NCBI RefSeq assembly: GCF_014332695.1
Contig: NZ_MBUA01000001.1
Coordinates: 1,302,001 to 1,366,000, forward strand
Length of the DNA stretch: 64,000 nucleotides
Reading direction: 5' to 3'
Origin: Flavihumibacter stibioxidans
Lineage (GTDB): Bacteria > Bacteroidota > Bacteroidia > Chitinophagales > Chitinophagaceae
The position numbers and the translations under genes are program-made. The notes under the pieces are model-generated. The model had not been told where the DNA came from. It saw only the letters and a list, made by a program, of their open reading frames with translations, and did no database searches. This document shows, in pieces, positions 16,815 through 24,114 of the stretch. Position 1 is the stretch's first letter. Every line of letters starts with the position of its first letter.

Positions 16815-17264
16815 CTATGCGTATTTCAATGTCAGGGATAATTGCCCGGCATGATAAGCAGTGTGAGAAATAATTCTGCCTATGGCTTCAGCTTTCGTTT
16901 TTGTGCCAAACTCTTTGGTGGTTATTGATTGCTGCCAATCTCCATCACTTTGCTTCTCAATGATTGCTTTCAAATTATCAAAAGCATATTGCTCGTATTC
17001 CAGTAACTCAACAATGTTTGTCCATTCACCTGTATCGTGTTGTGCTATTACCGTTTTAGCTTGCACTTTAATTTCGGTTGCACCAAATACATTCTTGGCA
17101 AATAATAATTCTACATCGCCAATGTGGCGAATAAGGAACCCTGCACTGTTTTTAGTGTTCGCCAATTTCTTTTTCAAATCTTCTTCCTTTATATCTTTCA
17201 ATAAATTGGTAAACCTTGTACGGGCTTCTACCCATGTTTGCAGGTATGATTCTGTAATAGTCAC
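16815..17264 (-). CDS. DinB-like four-helix metalloprotein
   Basis: 149 residues of the DinB/YfiT fold, with the three histidines expected for metal binding: His47 in FLIRHIGDVE and two in SHTAYHAGQL near the C-terminus. DinB-fold enzymes often carry out thiol-dependent (bacillithiol, mycothiol, glutathione) transferase reactions, which would fit arsenic chemistry, but no substrate is shown. The start is GTG at 17264, 2 bp after the arsG stop, with no better in-frame start. Confidence 0.75.
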   Translation of the reverse strand: MTITESYLQTWVEARTRFTNLLKDIKEEDLKKKLANTKNSAGFLIRHIGDVELLFAKNVFGATEIKVQAKTVIAQHDTGEWTNIVELLEYEQYAFDNLKAIIEKQSDGDWQQSITTKEFGTKTKAEAIGRIISHTAYHAGQLSLTLKYA

Positions 17265-17266
17265 GG

Positions 17267-17974
17267 TTAAATTATTTTGAGATAAATATTCAGATAATAC
17301 AAACCTGTTATTATAAAGGTGATACCTGCCGCAATCCTCATAACTTTCTCTAATTTGGAAATAGCCTTAAAATACATACCTAATTTTTCCATACTGAATG
17401 CAATTACAAAGGCAAAGAAGATAACCGGCAAACCTGTGCCAATAGAAAATACAACAGGCAATCCTATACCAGCCGAAGCTGATAAAGTCATTGGTATTAA
17501 CATGGCAAAAAACAATGCACCACTATAGGGGCAAAATGCCAATGCAAAAACAACACCCAACAAGAAAGAGCCCAGCAATCCCTTATCTTTAAATTTTTCT
17601 GAAAGCCTGTCGGTTAAATTGCCCTGGGAAAGAAAGTTGAGTTTGATAACACCCAGCATGATTAAACCAATAATGATCATTATCGGACCAATAAATTTCT
17701 CACCATTACCCTGGAATAATTTTGCCACCTGGAATTTACTGGCTCCAAAATAAATGATGGCTCCCAGTGTGGTGTAAGAAAACATTCTGCCCAATGTGTA
17801 TAATAAACCACTCAATAAAACTTTCTTCCTGCTGGTGATTGTTTTAGCTATGTAAGCTGTAGCTGTTATATTGGTTGCCAGCGGGCATGGGCTAATTGCT
17901 GTAAGCAGGCCCAATGCAAATGCTGCCAATAAGGGAGCTTCCCTGTTTTGAGCCAGTTCGTTTAACCAATCCAT
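17267..17974 (-). CDS. arsG: ArsG-like CcdA/DsbD-type membrane protein
   Basis: 235 residues, six predicted transmembrane helices. It has the family signature GLLTAISPCPLATNI (Cys30) and the second redox Cys148 in LAFCPYSGALFF. CcdA-type proteins pass electrons from cytoplasmic thioredoxin across the membrane; the ArsG group is linked to reduction and efflux of aromatic arsenicals together with ArsE and ArsF. The ArsF-like gene is immediately upstream (1-bp gap), and an ArsE-like gene lies 2.5 kb upstream in the same direction. Confidence 0.78.
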   Translation of the reverse strand: MDWLNELAQNREAPLLAAFALGLLTAISPCPLATNITATAYIAKTITSRKKVLLSGLLYTLGRMFSYTTLGAIIYFGASKFQVAKLFQGNGEKFIGPIMIIIGLIMLGVIKLNFLSQGNLTDRLSEKFKDKGLLGSFLLGVVFALAFCPYSGALFFAMLIPMTLSASAGIGLPVVFSIGTGLPVIFFAFVIAFSMEKLGMYFKAISKLEKVMRIAAGITFIITGLYYLNIYLKII

Positions 17975-17975
17975 A

Positions 17976-18374
17976 TTAACCTTTTATAAAGTCTTCTATA
18001 TACTTTTTCAGTTCTGCCTCAAACTTCATTTCATCGCCTGCTTTCATAAATGCAAAATCAGTAAGGTCTTTTTTCTTTCCTGTTTTAGGGTTGTACAAGA
18101 ACAGAGCAGTGCCGGTGGCTTCAAATTGTTCTGCAAATTTTACATTTGCCTTATCATCCACATTGTAGAGTTTAAATGGGATGGATGGAAATGATTTTGC
18201 CAAAGTGGCTTTTGTGAGCGTTTCAATTTTCATGCATGTAACACAACGATGCTCTGAGTGGAACTGTATGACCTGAATGATGGCAGCAGCAGTTTGCTTT
18301 CCGGTTTGTGCATTTGTTTTTGTAATGGTCATTGTTGCGAAAACGGCCATCAGAATGAATGCTATTTGCTTCAT
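17976..18374 (-). CDS. arsF: ArsF-like exported thioredoxin-fold protein
   Basis: 132 residues with a signal peptide (cleavage near TNAQ) and a CVTC motif (Cys44, Cys47) in FHSEHRCVTCMKIE, the pattern of the family annotated as nitrophenyl compound nitroreductase subunit ArsF. Predicted periplasmic partner of the membrane protein encoded next to it. The function is assigned by family and neighbourhood. Confidence 0.72.
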   Translation of the reverse strand: MKQIAFILMAVFATMTITKTNAQTGKQTAAAIIQVIQFHSEHRCVTCMKIETLTKATLAKSFPSIPFKLYNVDDKANVKFAEQFEATGTALFLYNPKTGKKKDLTDFAFMKAGDEMKFEAELKKYIEDFIKG

Positions 18375-18384
18375 GAAAATTGAT

Positions 18385-19362
18385 TTATAGAATGTTGTTG
18401 AATAAGTAACCCGATATGATGATACAAACAGTAACTACTGCAAAGAATATCATCAGCATTTTTGTTGTCATTATTTTTTTAAGTAATAGCCCTTCCGGTA
18501 CTGACAGGCCAACCACTGCCATGGAAAATGCAATGACCGTTCCCATCGGTATTCCCTTTTCTACCAATACCTGCATGATGGGTAAAATACCTGCTGTATT
18601 ACTGTACATTGGTACGCCTATAATTACTGCAATGGGAACTGCAAATGGATTGTCCTTACTGATGTACCCCTCAAAAAATCCTGTAGGGATGTAGCCATGC
18701 ATTAAACCACCAACTGCAATACCAATTAATATGTACAATGAAACACCTTGAATAATACCTCCGGCTTCTTTAAGTATTGCCGGTATTCGTTGAAAGAAAT
18801 TAGGAGGTTTCTCCTCAAAATTCCTATCGACTACCTGTTTGTTTTTGAGCAATTCTTTTACCCAATCGGTGAGCAACGATTCTAATTTCATCTTACTCAA
18901 TATGTATCCGGCAATCATTGATAAAACGATGCCGCTTATCACATAAATAAGGGTAATCCTCAATCCGAACATGCCAAAAAATATAGCTACTGTTACAGCA
19001 TCCACCAATGGAGAAGAAATTAAAAATGCCAATGTTACGCCAAGCGGAATGCCGCCTTTAACAAAGCCTACAAATAATGGCACCGAGGAACAGGAGCAAA
19101 ATGGCGTAATGGTTCCAAAGAAGGAGGCTACGAAATAATCCAGGCCGTACCATTTACGTTTGGTTAAAAAAGCACGAACCTTATCAATGGGAAAATAAGA
19201 GTTAATAATGCCCATTAAAAGGGTAACTCCTGCAAGCAGGATAAAAATCTTGATGGTATCAAATACAAAAAAATTAAGCGTATCCCCCAATTTGCTATGA
19301 TTTTCAATGCCAAAAACGGAATATATTAGCCAGTCGGAGAATGATTGTAACCAGTCGAACAT
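18385..19362 (-). CDS. arsP: ArsP-type permease (DUF318)
   Basis: 325 residues, eight or more transmembrane helices, with the family motif TPFCSCSSVPLFVGF (Cys89, Cys91) and a second GVPMYSNTAG motif near residue 255 that mirrors it. ArsP members export trivalent organoarsenicals such as methylarsenite; other DUF318 permeases have no known substrate, so the substrate is inferred from the neighbouring ars genes. 10 bp upstream of the arsF-like gene. Confidence 0.75.
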   Translation of the reverse strand: MFDWLQSFSDWLIYSVFGIENHSKLGDTLNFFVFDTIKIFILLAGVTLLMGIINSYFPIDKVRAFLTKRKWYGLDYFVASFFGTITPFCSCSSVPLFVGFVKGGIPLGVTLAFLISSPLVDAVTVAIFFGMFGLRITLIYVISGIVLSMIAGYILSKMKLESLLTDWVKELLKNKQVVDRNFEEKPPNFFQRIPAILKEAGGIIQGVSLYILIGIAVGGLMHGYIPTGFFEGYISKDNPFAVPIAVIIGVPMYSNTAGILPIMQVLVEKGIPMGTVIAFSMAVVGLSVPEGLLLKKIMTTKMLMIFFAVVTVCIIISGYLFNNIL

Positions 19363-19372
19363 CTATGGGATT

Positions 19373-19726
19373 TTATTTTGTTTGAATAAATTTTTCAGCA
19401 GCTTCCTTTGCCGAGGTAAGAACCGGGCACCACACTTCGGGAATTTTCACTTCCCGCTTACCCTCCGCCATTGCTTCCCAGCCTTTTTTCATTTTTCGCA
19501 GATTGAGTAAAGAAGCAATAAACATGATCATCATTCCACTCATTACCATCATTATACTGAAGAGTAGCTCGGTGGCGTAGGTTGAAAATTGAGATAAGCT
19601 AATTACACCGGTTTTAATATAGATGTAAACCGCCCACAGCACAATGCTAACCAGTAGCATAGCACCCATTACGGCCATATAGGCCGGTATATTCTTCCTG
19701 GGGAAGGGGTTAATTTTCTCCATCAT
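19373..19726 (-). CDS. Small two-helix membrane protein of unknown function
   Basis: 117 residues with two membrane segments (about 17-38 and 50-72) and a charged C-terminal tail containing a single Cys (EVWCPVLTSAKEAAEKF). Two ATG codons in a row start it. No family recognised. Position between the permease and rhodanese genes suggests an accessory of the arsenic operon. Confidence 0.6.
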   Translation of the reverse strand: MMEKINPFPRKNIPAYMAVMGAMLLVSIVLWAVYIYIKTGVISLSQFSTYATELLFSIMMVMSGMMIMFIASLLNLRKMKKGWEAMAEGKREVKIPEVWCPVLTSAKEAAEKFIQTK

Positions 19727-19747
19727 GATTTATTTAATTCTGCTTAA

Positions 19748-20206
19748 TTAACAACATTTGCTTCCATCTGAATTTGGGCTGCTATCGCAGCATGAATTGG
19801 TTTCCTTTTTCGGTGCAGTGCTGCCACAGCAACCGGTAGAAGTATTGCTTCCTGTAACGGTTGTGGTATCGCCTTTTGTTGGAAAACCTTTTTGCACCCA
19901 ACGGATAATACCGTGCTTCATATTCACCACTTTCAGCGGGTCGTAACCATTATTGATTAAGAAACCGGCAGCCCGCAAGCTGCGGCCACCGCCACGGCAA
20001 ACGATAACCATTTCCCTGTCAAAAGGCAGTTCTTTGTATCGGATTTCAAATTCGCTGAGGGGAATGTGTACCAAATTGGGTACATCATAAGCCAGTTGTT
20101 CTACTTCGTCTTTTTCACGAACATCAACCAGTAATGCACCTCTCTTTACCCATGCCTGGGTAGTGGTGGGGCAGATTTCATTGACCAGTGTTTGTTTTGT
20201 CTCCAT
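19748..20206 (-). CDS. Rhodanese-domain protein with Cys-rich tail
   Basis: 152 residues. The single rhodanese domain (residues 10-110) has active-site Cys70 in VIVCRGGGRSLRAAGF. The C-terminal 35 residues carry three Cys-Cys pairs (126-127, 139-140, 151-152) in a flexible Ser/Gly/Lys-rich sequence. Rhodanese domains transfer sulfane sulfur or, in arsenate reductases of related fold, reduce arsenate; paired cysteines at the tail look like a soft-metal or As(III) chelator. The combination of roles is inference. Confidence 0.82.
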   Translation of the reverse strand: METKQTLVNEICPTTTQAWVKRGALLVDVREKDEVEQLAYDVPNLVHIPLSEFEIRYKELPFDREMVIVCRGGGRSLRAAGFLINNGYDPLKVVNMKHGIIRWVQKGFPTKGDTTTVTGSNTSTGCCGSTAPKKETNSCCDSSPNSDGSKCC

Positions 20207-20230
20207 TGGTAGTATTTATTGTAAGTGGTT

Positions 20231-20428
20231 TTAAACTTTGTACATGCCGGTTATAATCAATTCCTGATTTTGCGGTAATGCTTTCTTTTTTTCTTCGGCC
20301 CATTCCATCACGGCAGCTACCTGCGGATCGGAATTGAAAGTATAAGGCGGGCTTTGTGTTTCTACTACATCTGCTTTGTGTACGTGCCCTTTATCGTCCT
20401 GTATCACATAGCTTACATAGGTTTTCAT
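20231..20428 (-). CDS. Small hypothetical protein
   Basis: 65 residues starting MKTYVSYVIQDDKGHVHK, probably a small alpha/beta fold. No cysteines, signal peptide or membrane segment. It is 10 bp after arsE and 24 bp before the rhodanese gene, so it belongs to the operon. No family recognised. Confidence 0.6.
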   Translation of the reverse strand: MKTYVSYVIQDDKGHVHKADVVETQSPPYTFNSDPQVAAVMEWAEEKKKALPQNQELIITGMYKV

Positions 20429-20438
20429 ATTATACCTA

Positions 20439-20675
20439 TTATTGAGTGAGCAATGCTTTTATCTCGTTCACATCTGCAATACGGCCTTTTACTTTAGCCA
20501 CATCGTCTATCATCAGCACCGGTGTGGTGAGCACATTGTATTTCATCATTTCTTCAATGTCCTCAATCTTTACCACCTCAGCTTCCACACCTGTTTGCTT
20601 TACGGCCTCCAACACATTGTTGTAGGTGGTTTTGCATTTGGGGCAACCGGGGCCTAATACTTTTATCGTTTTCAT
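20439..20675 (-). CDS. arsE: ArsE-like mini-thioredoxin
   Basis: 78 residues, the whole protein being a minimal thioredoxin fold with CPKC (Cys11, Cys14) and TTPVLMIDD cis-Pro region, as in redox-active disulfide protein 2/MTH895-type proteins. Cytoplasmic; likely electron donor to the ArsG-like membrane protein. First structural gene after arsR2, with an operator copy (20714-20731) 39 bp upstream of its start. Confidence 0.78.
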   Translation of the reverse strand: MKTIKVLGPGCPKCKTTYNNVLEAVKQTGVEAEVVKIEDIEEMMKYNVLTTPVLMIDDVAKVKGRIADVNEIKALLTQ

Positions 20676-20713
20676 ACTTCTTTTTATTTGTGCAAAGTTA
20701 TCAATTGTTCGTA

Positions 20714-20731
20714 GTTCGCAAAATGACGAAC
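20714..20731. promoter_or_regulatory. Second ArsR-type operator, in front of arsE
   Basis: GTTCGCAAAATGACGAAC, an inverted repeat GTTCG-N8-CGAAC. It matches 15 of 18 bases of the copy upstream of the second arsR (21066-21083). Confidence 0.72.
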
Positions 20732-20748
20732 ATCATGTGTAAATTTTT

Positions 20749-21054
20749 TTACTCCAGTACTTCGTTCAATAGTTTTTTAGCAATGTCCCAATTTTCCCTA
20801 TTGATGCAATATTTAACGGTAGGCGGAGTGATATTTCCCTGTATCAAACCGGCATCCTTCAGCTCGTTGAGATGTTGCGATAAGGTTGATTTAGCTATGG
20901 GTAGTTCATCGGCCATATCGCCATGAAAACAACAAGCCTGTGAATTCAGCAGTTGCAGAATAGCAATCCTTACAGGATGCCCTAATGCCTTGGCAAAACG
21001 GGCTGCCTGTTCCTGTTCTTTCGTAAAATAGTTTGCTTTTGTAGCTACCGGCAT
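20749..21054 (-). CDS. arsR: ArsR-family repressor, second copy
   Basis: A 101-residue winged HTH (ALGHPVRIAILQLL; STLSQHLNELKDAGLIQG). The metal-site region reads QACCFHGDM (Cys41, Cys42, His44), unlike the CIC site of the other ArsR at 15337, and Cys86 lies near the C-terminus. Its two operators (21066-21083 and 20714-20731) also differ from those of the first ArsR, so the two regulators probably control separate promoters. Confidence 0.85.
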   Translation of the reverse strand: MPVATKANYFTKEQEQAARFAKALGHPVRIAILQLLNSQACCFHGDMADELPIAKSTLSQHLNELKDAGLIQGNITPPTVKYCINRENWDIAKKLLNEVLE

Positions 21055-21065
21055 TGTAAATAGTT

Positions 21066-21083
21066 ATTCGCAAAAGTACGAAC
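21066..21083. promoter_or_regulatory. Operator of the second arsR
   Basis: ATTCGCAAAAGTACGAAC, TTCG-N8-CGAA inverted repeat, 12 bp upstream of the start codon of arsR2. Confidence 0.72.
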
Positions 21084-21094
21084 AATATTTGAAT

Positions 21095-23155
21095 TTACAA
21101 AAACCAAAGATTATCCTTTCCGTACTGAGGTATTTCATCACCATCAAAATGGGGGGCTATCTGGGCCACCATTTCGGGGTATTTGATGGTTACCGGAAGG
21201 TTTTGCTGCCGCACTGATTTCCAGTACATGCGGCTGAATTGATATACCTGGTCTATGAGTTCTTTTACCACTTTGGTTTCTGTTAATTGTGTTTTGTCGG
21301 TGCAATCAATTTTTAACTTAATCGGGAAGGGGAAGCCATCATTCTTATTGAAGCCAGCGGCTGAGTAACGGGTATTGTTGCAAAGCAAATACCTGTTCTC
21401 TCCTATATGCACATACGTGCCACTCATGGGCATTAACTCCGGCCAGTTCCTGTCAAACAAAACGATGTCTTCGGATTCTGTTTTGTTGATGGTGACTACA
21501 AACACCGGTATATCCAGCCCTAAATCGGCCAATGCCCTTTCAATGGGTTCAAGCTCCTTCTCATTCATGGTTTTGTAGAAATGAATGATTAGCCTGTCGG
21601 GGCTGTTGTTGACTGTTGCGTAATCCCTGATGGCTCTGGAAATAGAACCTGCCAGTACATCTACTTCATGCTTCATGAAGTACTCAAAGCGATTGAACCC
21701 GCCTGTATTGTTGAAACTGAAGGCTGAGCCTATGTATTGAACATCCGTTGCTATATGCTTGAATGCACCCACTCCTACAATCAACTCATTCCTGATGGGA
21801 GTGTTCAAACGCCAGGGAATGCCGTCTAACTTGGCCAATATTGCGACAGCAATGTTTGGCAGGCTGTACACATAGTTTTCGCCTTGCTCAATTACCTTAT
21901 TTGCCTCTATGCACTGGGAAGTAATTCTCCGCTTCAGCAACAGTTCTTTCACTTTGTAGTATATCTCTCTTTTCTGCAGGTCGGCTTCGTACTTGTTGTA
22001 TGGAGTAATGTAAATGGCAATGTATTTTACATCTGGGTCGATGGTACGCTGCGATAGCTTCTGCTCAATTTCGGCAATGGGATTCTCTTTGTCAGTAAAG
22101 GCTATGCTGAATCCTTCACTGGTGTGAAACAGCACTTTGGAGAAGTCAAATAAGCCTTTGAAGAATTTGAGCCCTGACTGGAAATAGGTTTTCAATCTTT
22201 TGGCCGTTTCTATATCATCCCGATGGACAATAAAAAACAAATGCACCTTATTGTAAGGAGCTTTTTTAAATGGGCCATAGGTTTTCACTCCGTTAAACGG
22301 CACAATATCCTGACCTGTGCCAAATGCCAACTTGTTGCTATCGGGTGAAGTGTAGTTTAACCTTGTGGTGTTTACGGGCAAAAAGCCTGTGGTATGCAGT
22401 GGTATAAAATCCCGGAACGAATCGGTATCTAAATAGTCCTTGTAGAATTTTTCGATGTTCCTGAGGTATTCGGTGTACCTGTTATGACGGGGCGGGGCTT
22501 CCGCAGGAAAGCCCATCGCTGTTTTTAATCTTCTGCCTAAAACAGGGTATGCCTTTTTGTAATCAATATCTTCTTTCTTGTCCAGCGTTTCGTACTTCCA
22601 AAGCTGGTTCTCGTACAGCACCCAATTAAAGTTTTCGGGAGCAATATCCTGTATCAACACGGCAATGCTTTTTTTGCTCACTCTTGATTTGCCATCATAA
22701 GACAGGTGAATCTCCGGAAAGCCTGATACGGTGCAAAGCTGGACCTTGAGGGTATATTTATCATACACGCTGTATTGTGCGTTCGATTCCTTTGGCACAG
22801 GCATCCAAATTTGATTCTCTTTGATGAAACCGACCTTTACAATCTTATCCCTTACTTTACGGAAGTAATAACCAATCTGCTTGTTGTAAAACCGCTTAAT
22901 GAGGTCGGGATTGTCCGTTTTAAAATCTATATCCAACGGTGTGAAGCCCTCGGCTTCACCTGTGAAGGCACATGAGATAAACTCTTTGACCGGGTTTGTA
23001 GCGACCTGCGGGAAAATGTCGGCTATTTGCTTAGGGAATAATGACCTGTGAATACGTGGAAACTTATCCTGTTCTTCTTCATGAAAATAAAAAGTAACCG
23101 GCTGCTTTGGCCAGTCAAAAGTGAGTATATTGAAGAATAGGTTTTGTTCTTGCAT
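21095..23155 (-). CDS. Prokaryotic Argonaute (PIWI domain, catalytic tetrad lost)
   Basis: 686 residues with a MID-PIWI C-terminal half. The MID pocket for a guide 5' phosphate looks intact: Tyr400-Lys401, Gln414, Lys442, and the NIAVAILAKLDGIPWRL signature (434-450). PIWI catalytic positions are not: the first Asp is Gly463 in IVGVGAFK, the HRD-type second Asp is Tyr527 in RLIIHFYKT, and the last position reads YPE (Glu661). The protein can therefore probably bind a guide but not slice, like RsAgo-type long Argonautes. It is the last gene of a minus-strand operon, 15 bp after a PD-(D/E)XK nuclease gene. Alternative: a divergent long-A member; an alignment is needed for the exact clade. Confidence 0.85.
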   Translation of the reverse strand: MQEQNLFFNILTFDWPKQPVTFYFHEEEQDKFPRIHRSLFPKQIADIFPQVATNPVKEFISCAFTGEAEGFTPLDIDFKTDNPDLIKRFYNKQIGYYFRKVRDKIVKVGFIKENQIWMPVPKESNAQYSVYDKYTLKVQLCTVSGFPEIHLSYDGKSRVSKKSIAVLIQDIAPENFNWVLYENQLWKYETLDKKEDIDYKKAYPVLGRRLKTAMGFPAEAPPRHNRYTEYLRNIEKFYKDYLDTDSFRDFIPLHTTGFLPVNTTRLNYTSPDSNKLAFGTGQDIVPFNGVKTYGPFKKAPYNKVHLFFIVHRDDIETAKRLKTYFQSGLKFFKGLFDFSKVLFHTSEGFSIAFTDKENPIAEIEQKLSQRTIDPDVKYIAIYITPYNKYEADLQKREIYYKVKELLLKRRITSQCIEANKVIEQGENYVYSLPNIAVAILAKLDGIPWRLNTPIRNELIVGVGAFKHIATDVQYIGSAFSFNNTGGFNRFEYFMKHEVDVLAGSISRAIRDYATVNNSPDRLIIHFYKTMNEKELEPIERALADLGLDIPVFVVTINKTESEDIVLFDRNWPELMPMSGTYVHIGENRYLLCNNTRYSAAGFNKNDGFPFPIKLKIDCTDKTQLTETKVVKELIDQVYQFSRMYWKSVRQQNLPVTIKYPEMVAQIAPHFDGDEIPQYGKDNLWFL

Positions 23156-23170
23156 ATTCGACCGTTTTCA

Positions 23171-24082
23171 TTATTGTTTTATAGATTGTTTAATCAAGCT
23201 CATGATATACTCCAGGTCTTTATCTGTATCCACCTGAATTTGATAATCACCATTGCCCCAATGCCCCTTCTCTGAAACATCTTCTGCCAGCTGCTTGGGG
23301 TCATCTAATTTTCCCTTCTTTAGGTTAATCCATATTTTCAGCGAGTTTTTCAGAATGCATATATCTGCAAACACTTTGCTGTCTTTTCTGAAACCAATTT
23401 CCATCTTCTTGGGCTTGATCTCAATTTCATCAGCCAACTGCAATATTCCCTGCCTGAATTTCTCATACAATTCGGCAATGGCTTCGCTGGTTTTTGACAG
23501 ATGCTCTTCTTCTGTGTACACCTTAATTTCTTCGGTTACCTTTTTCAGGGCTTCCTTATTCTGGGTTAATGGCTTGATACTTTCAGCCGCATTTGATTTC
23601 TTGATGGGATTGATCATGATGGTATCATTCTCAAACTGCTTCACCTCCCATAATTCAATGGCAATGTCTTTGAAGTTTGTTGCCTGCACCTGGTTGTCGG
23701 TAAAGTTTGTAGATACAAAAGCTACCCTTGTTTGGCTCCAATCCACATCCTCCCGTTTCAGGTTGCGTTTCAGACTTTCGTTGTACTCCACAATAAAATC
23801 CGCTTTGTTTTCCAACATCAGGCTCAGGTAGGTAAAACCCTGATCCACCACACTGATATTCTTGTCCCGCTTGTACTCAATGATAATGAAGGCGGAAGCC
23901 TGTGTATCATAAGCCAACGTATCTATACGCTTGTTTTTGATAGTAAACTCACTCTTCACCAATTCCAAGCCCATAATTTCATACAGATTGGCTTCAAACA
24001 CTTTCTGGATGTCTTTTTCCAATTTGAAGGGCTTTTCTTTTACCTCCTTGAGTTTGCCGGTGTGATTTATGTATAGAGCCAT
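23171..24082 (-). CDS. PD-(D/E)XK nuclease with DUF5655 C-terminal domain
   Basis: 303 residues. The N-terminal domain carries a nuclease signature: Glu22 or Glu30, then Asp54 in KRIDTLAYD, Glu69-Tyr-Lys71 in FIIIEYKRDKN, and Gln81. After an acidic linker, residues about 205-300 match DUF5655, a domain often fused to such nucleases (ending WGNGDYQIQVDTDKDLEYIM). Predicted DNA endonuclease. Between res (32-bp gap) and the Argonaute gene (15-bp gap), so it may be the effector of the cleavage-dead Argonaute, or an extra nuclease of the restriction system. Confidence 0.8.
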   Translation of the reverse strand: MALYINHTGKLKEVKEKPFKLEKDIQKVFEANLYEIMGLELVKSEFTIKNKRIDTLAYDTQASAFIIIEYKRDKNISVVDQGFTYLSLMLENKADFIVEYNESLKRNLKREDVDWSQTRVAFVSTNFTDNQVQATNFKDIAIELWEVKQFENDTIMINPIKKSNAAESIKPLTQNKEALKKVTEEIKVYTEEEHLSKTSEAIAELYEKFRQGILQLADEIEIKPKKMEIGFRKDSKVFADICILKNSLKIWINLKKGKLDDPKQLAEDVSEKGHWGNGDYQIQVDTDKDLEYIMSLIKQSIKQ

Positions 24083-24114
24083 ATCTATGTCATGTTTGGT
24101 TATTACAAAAATGA

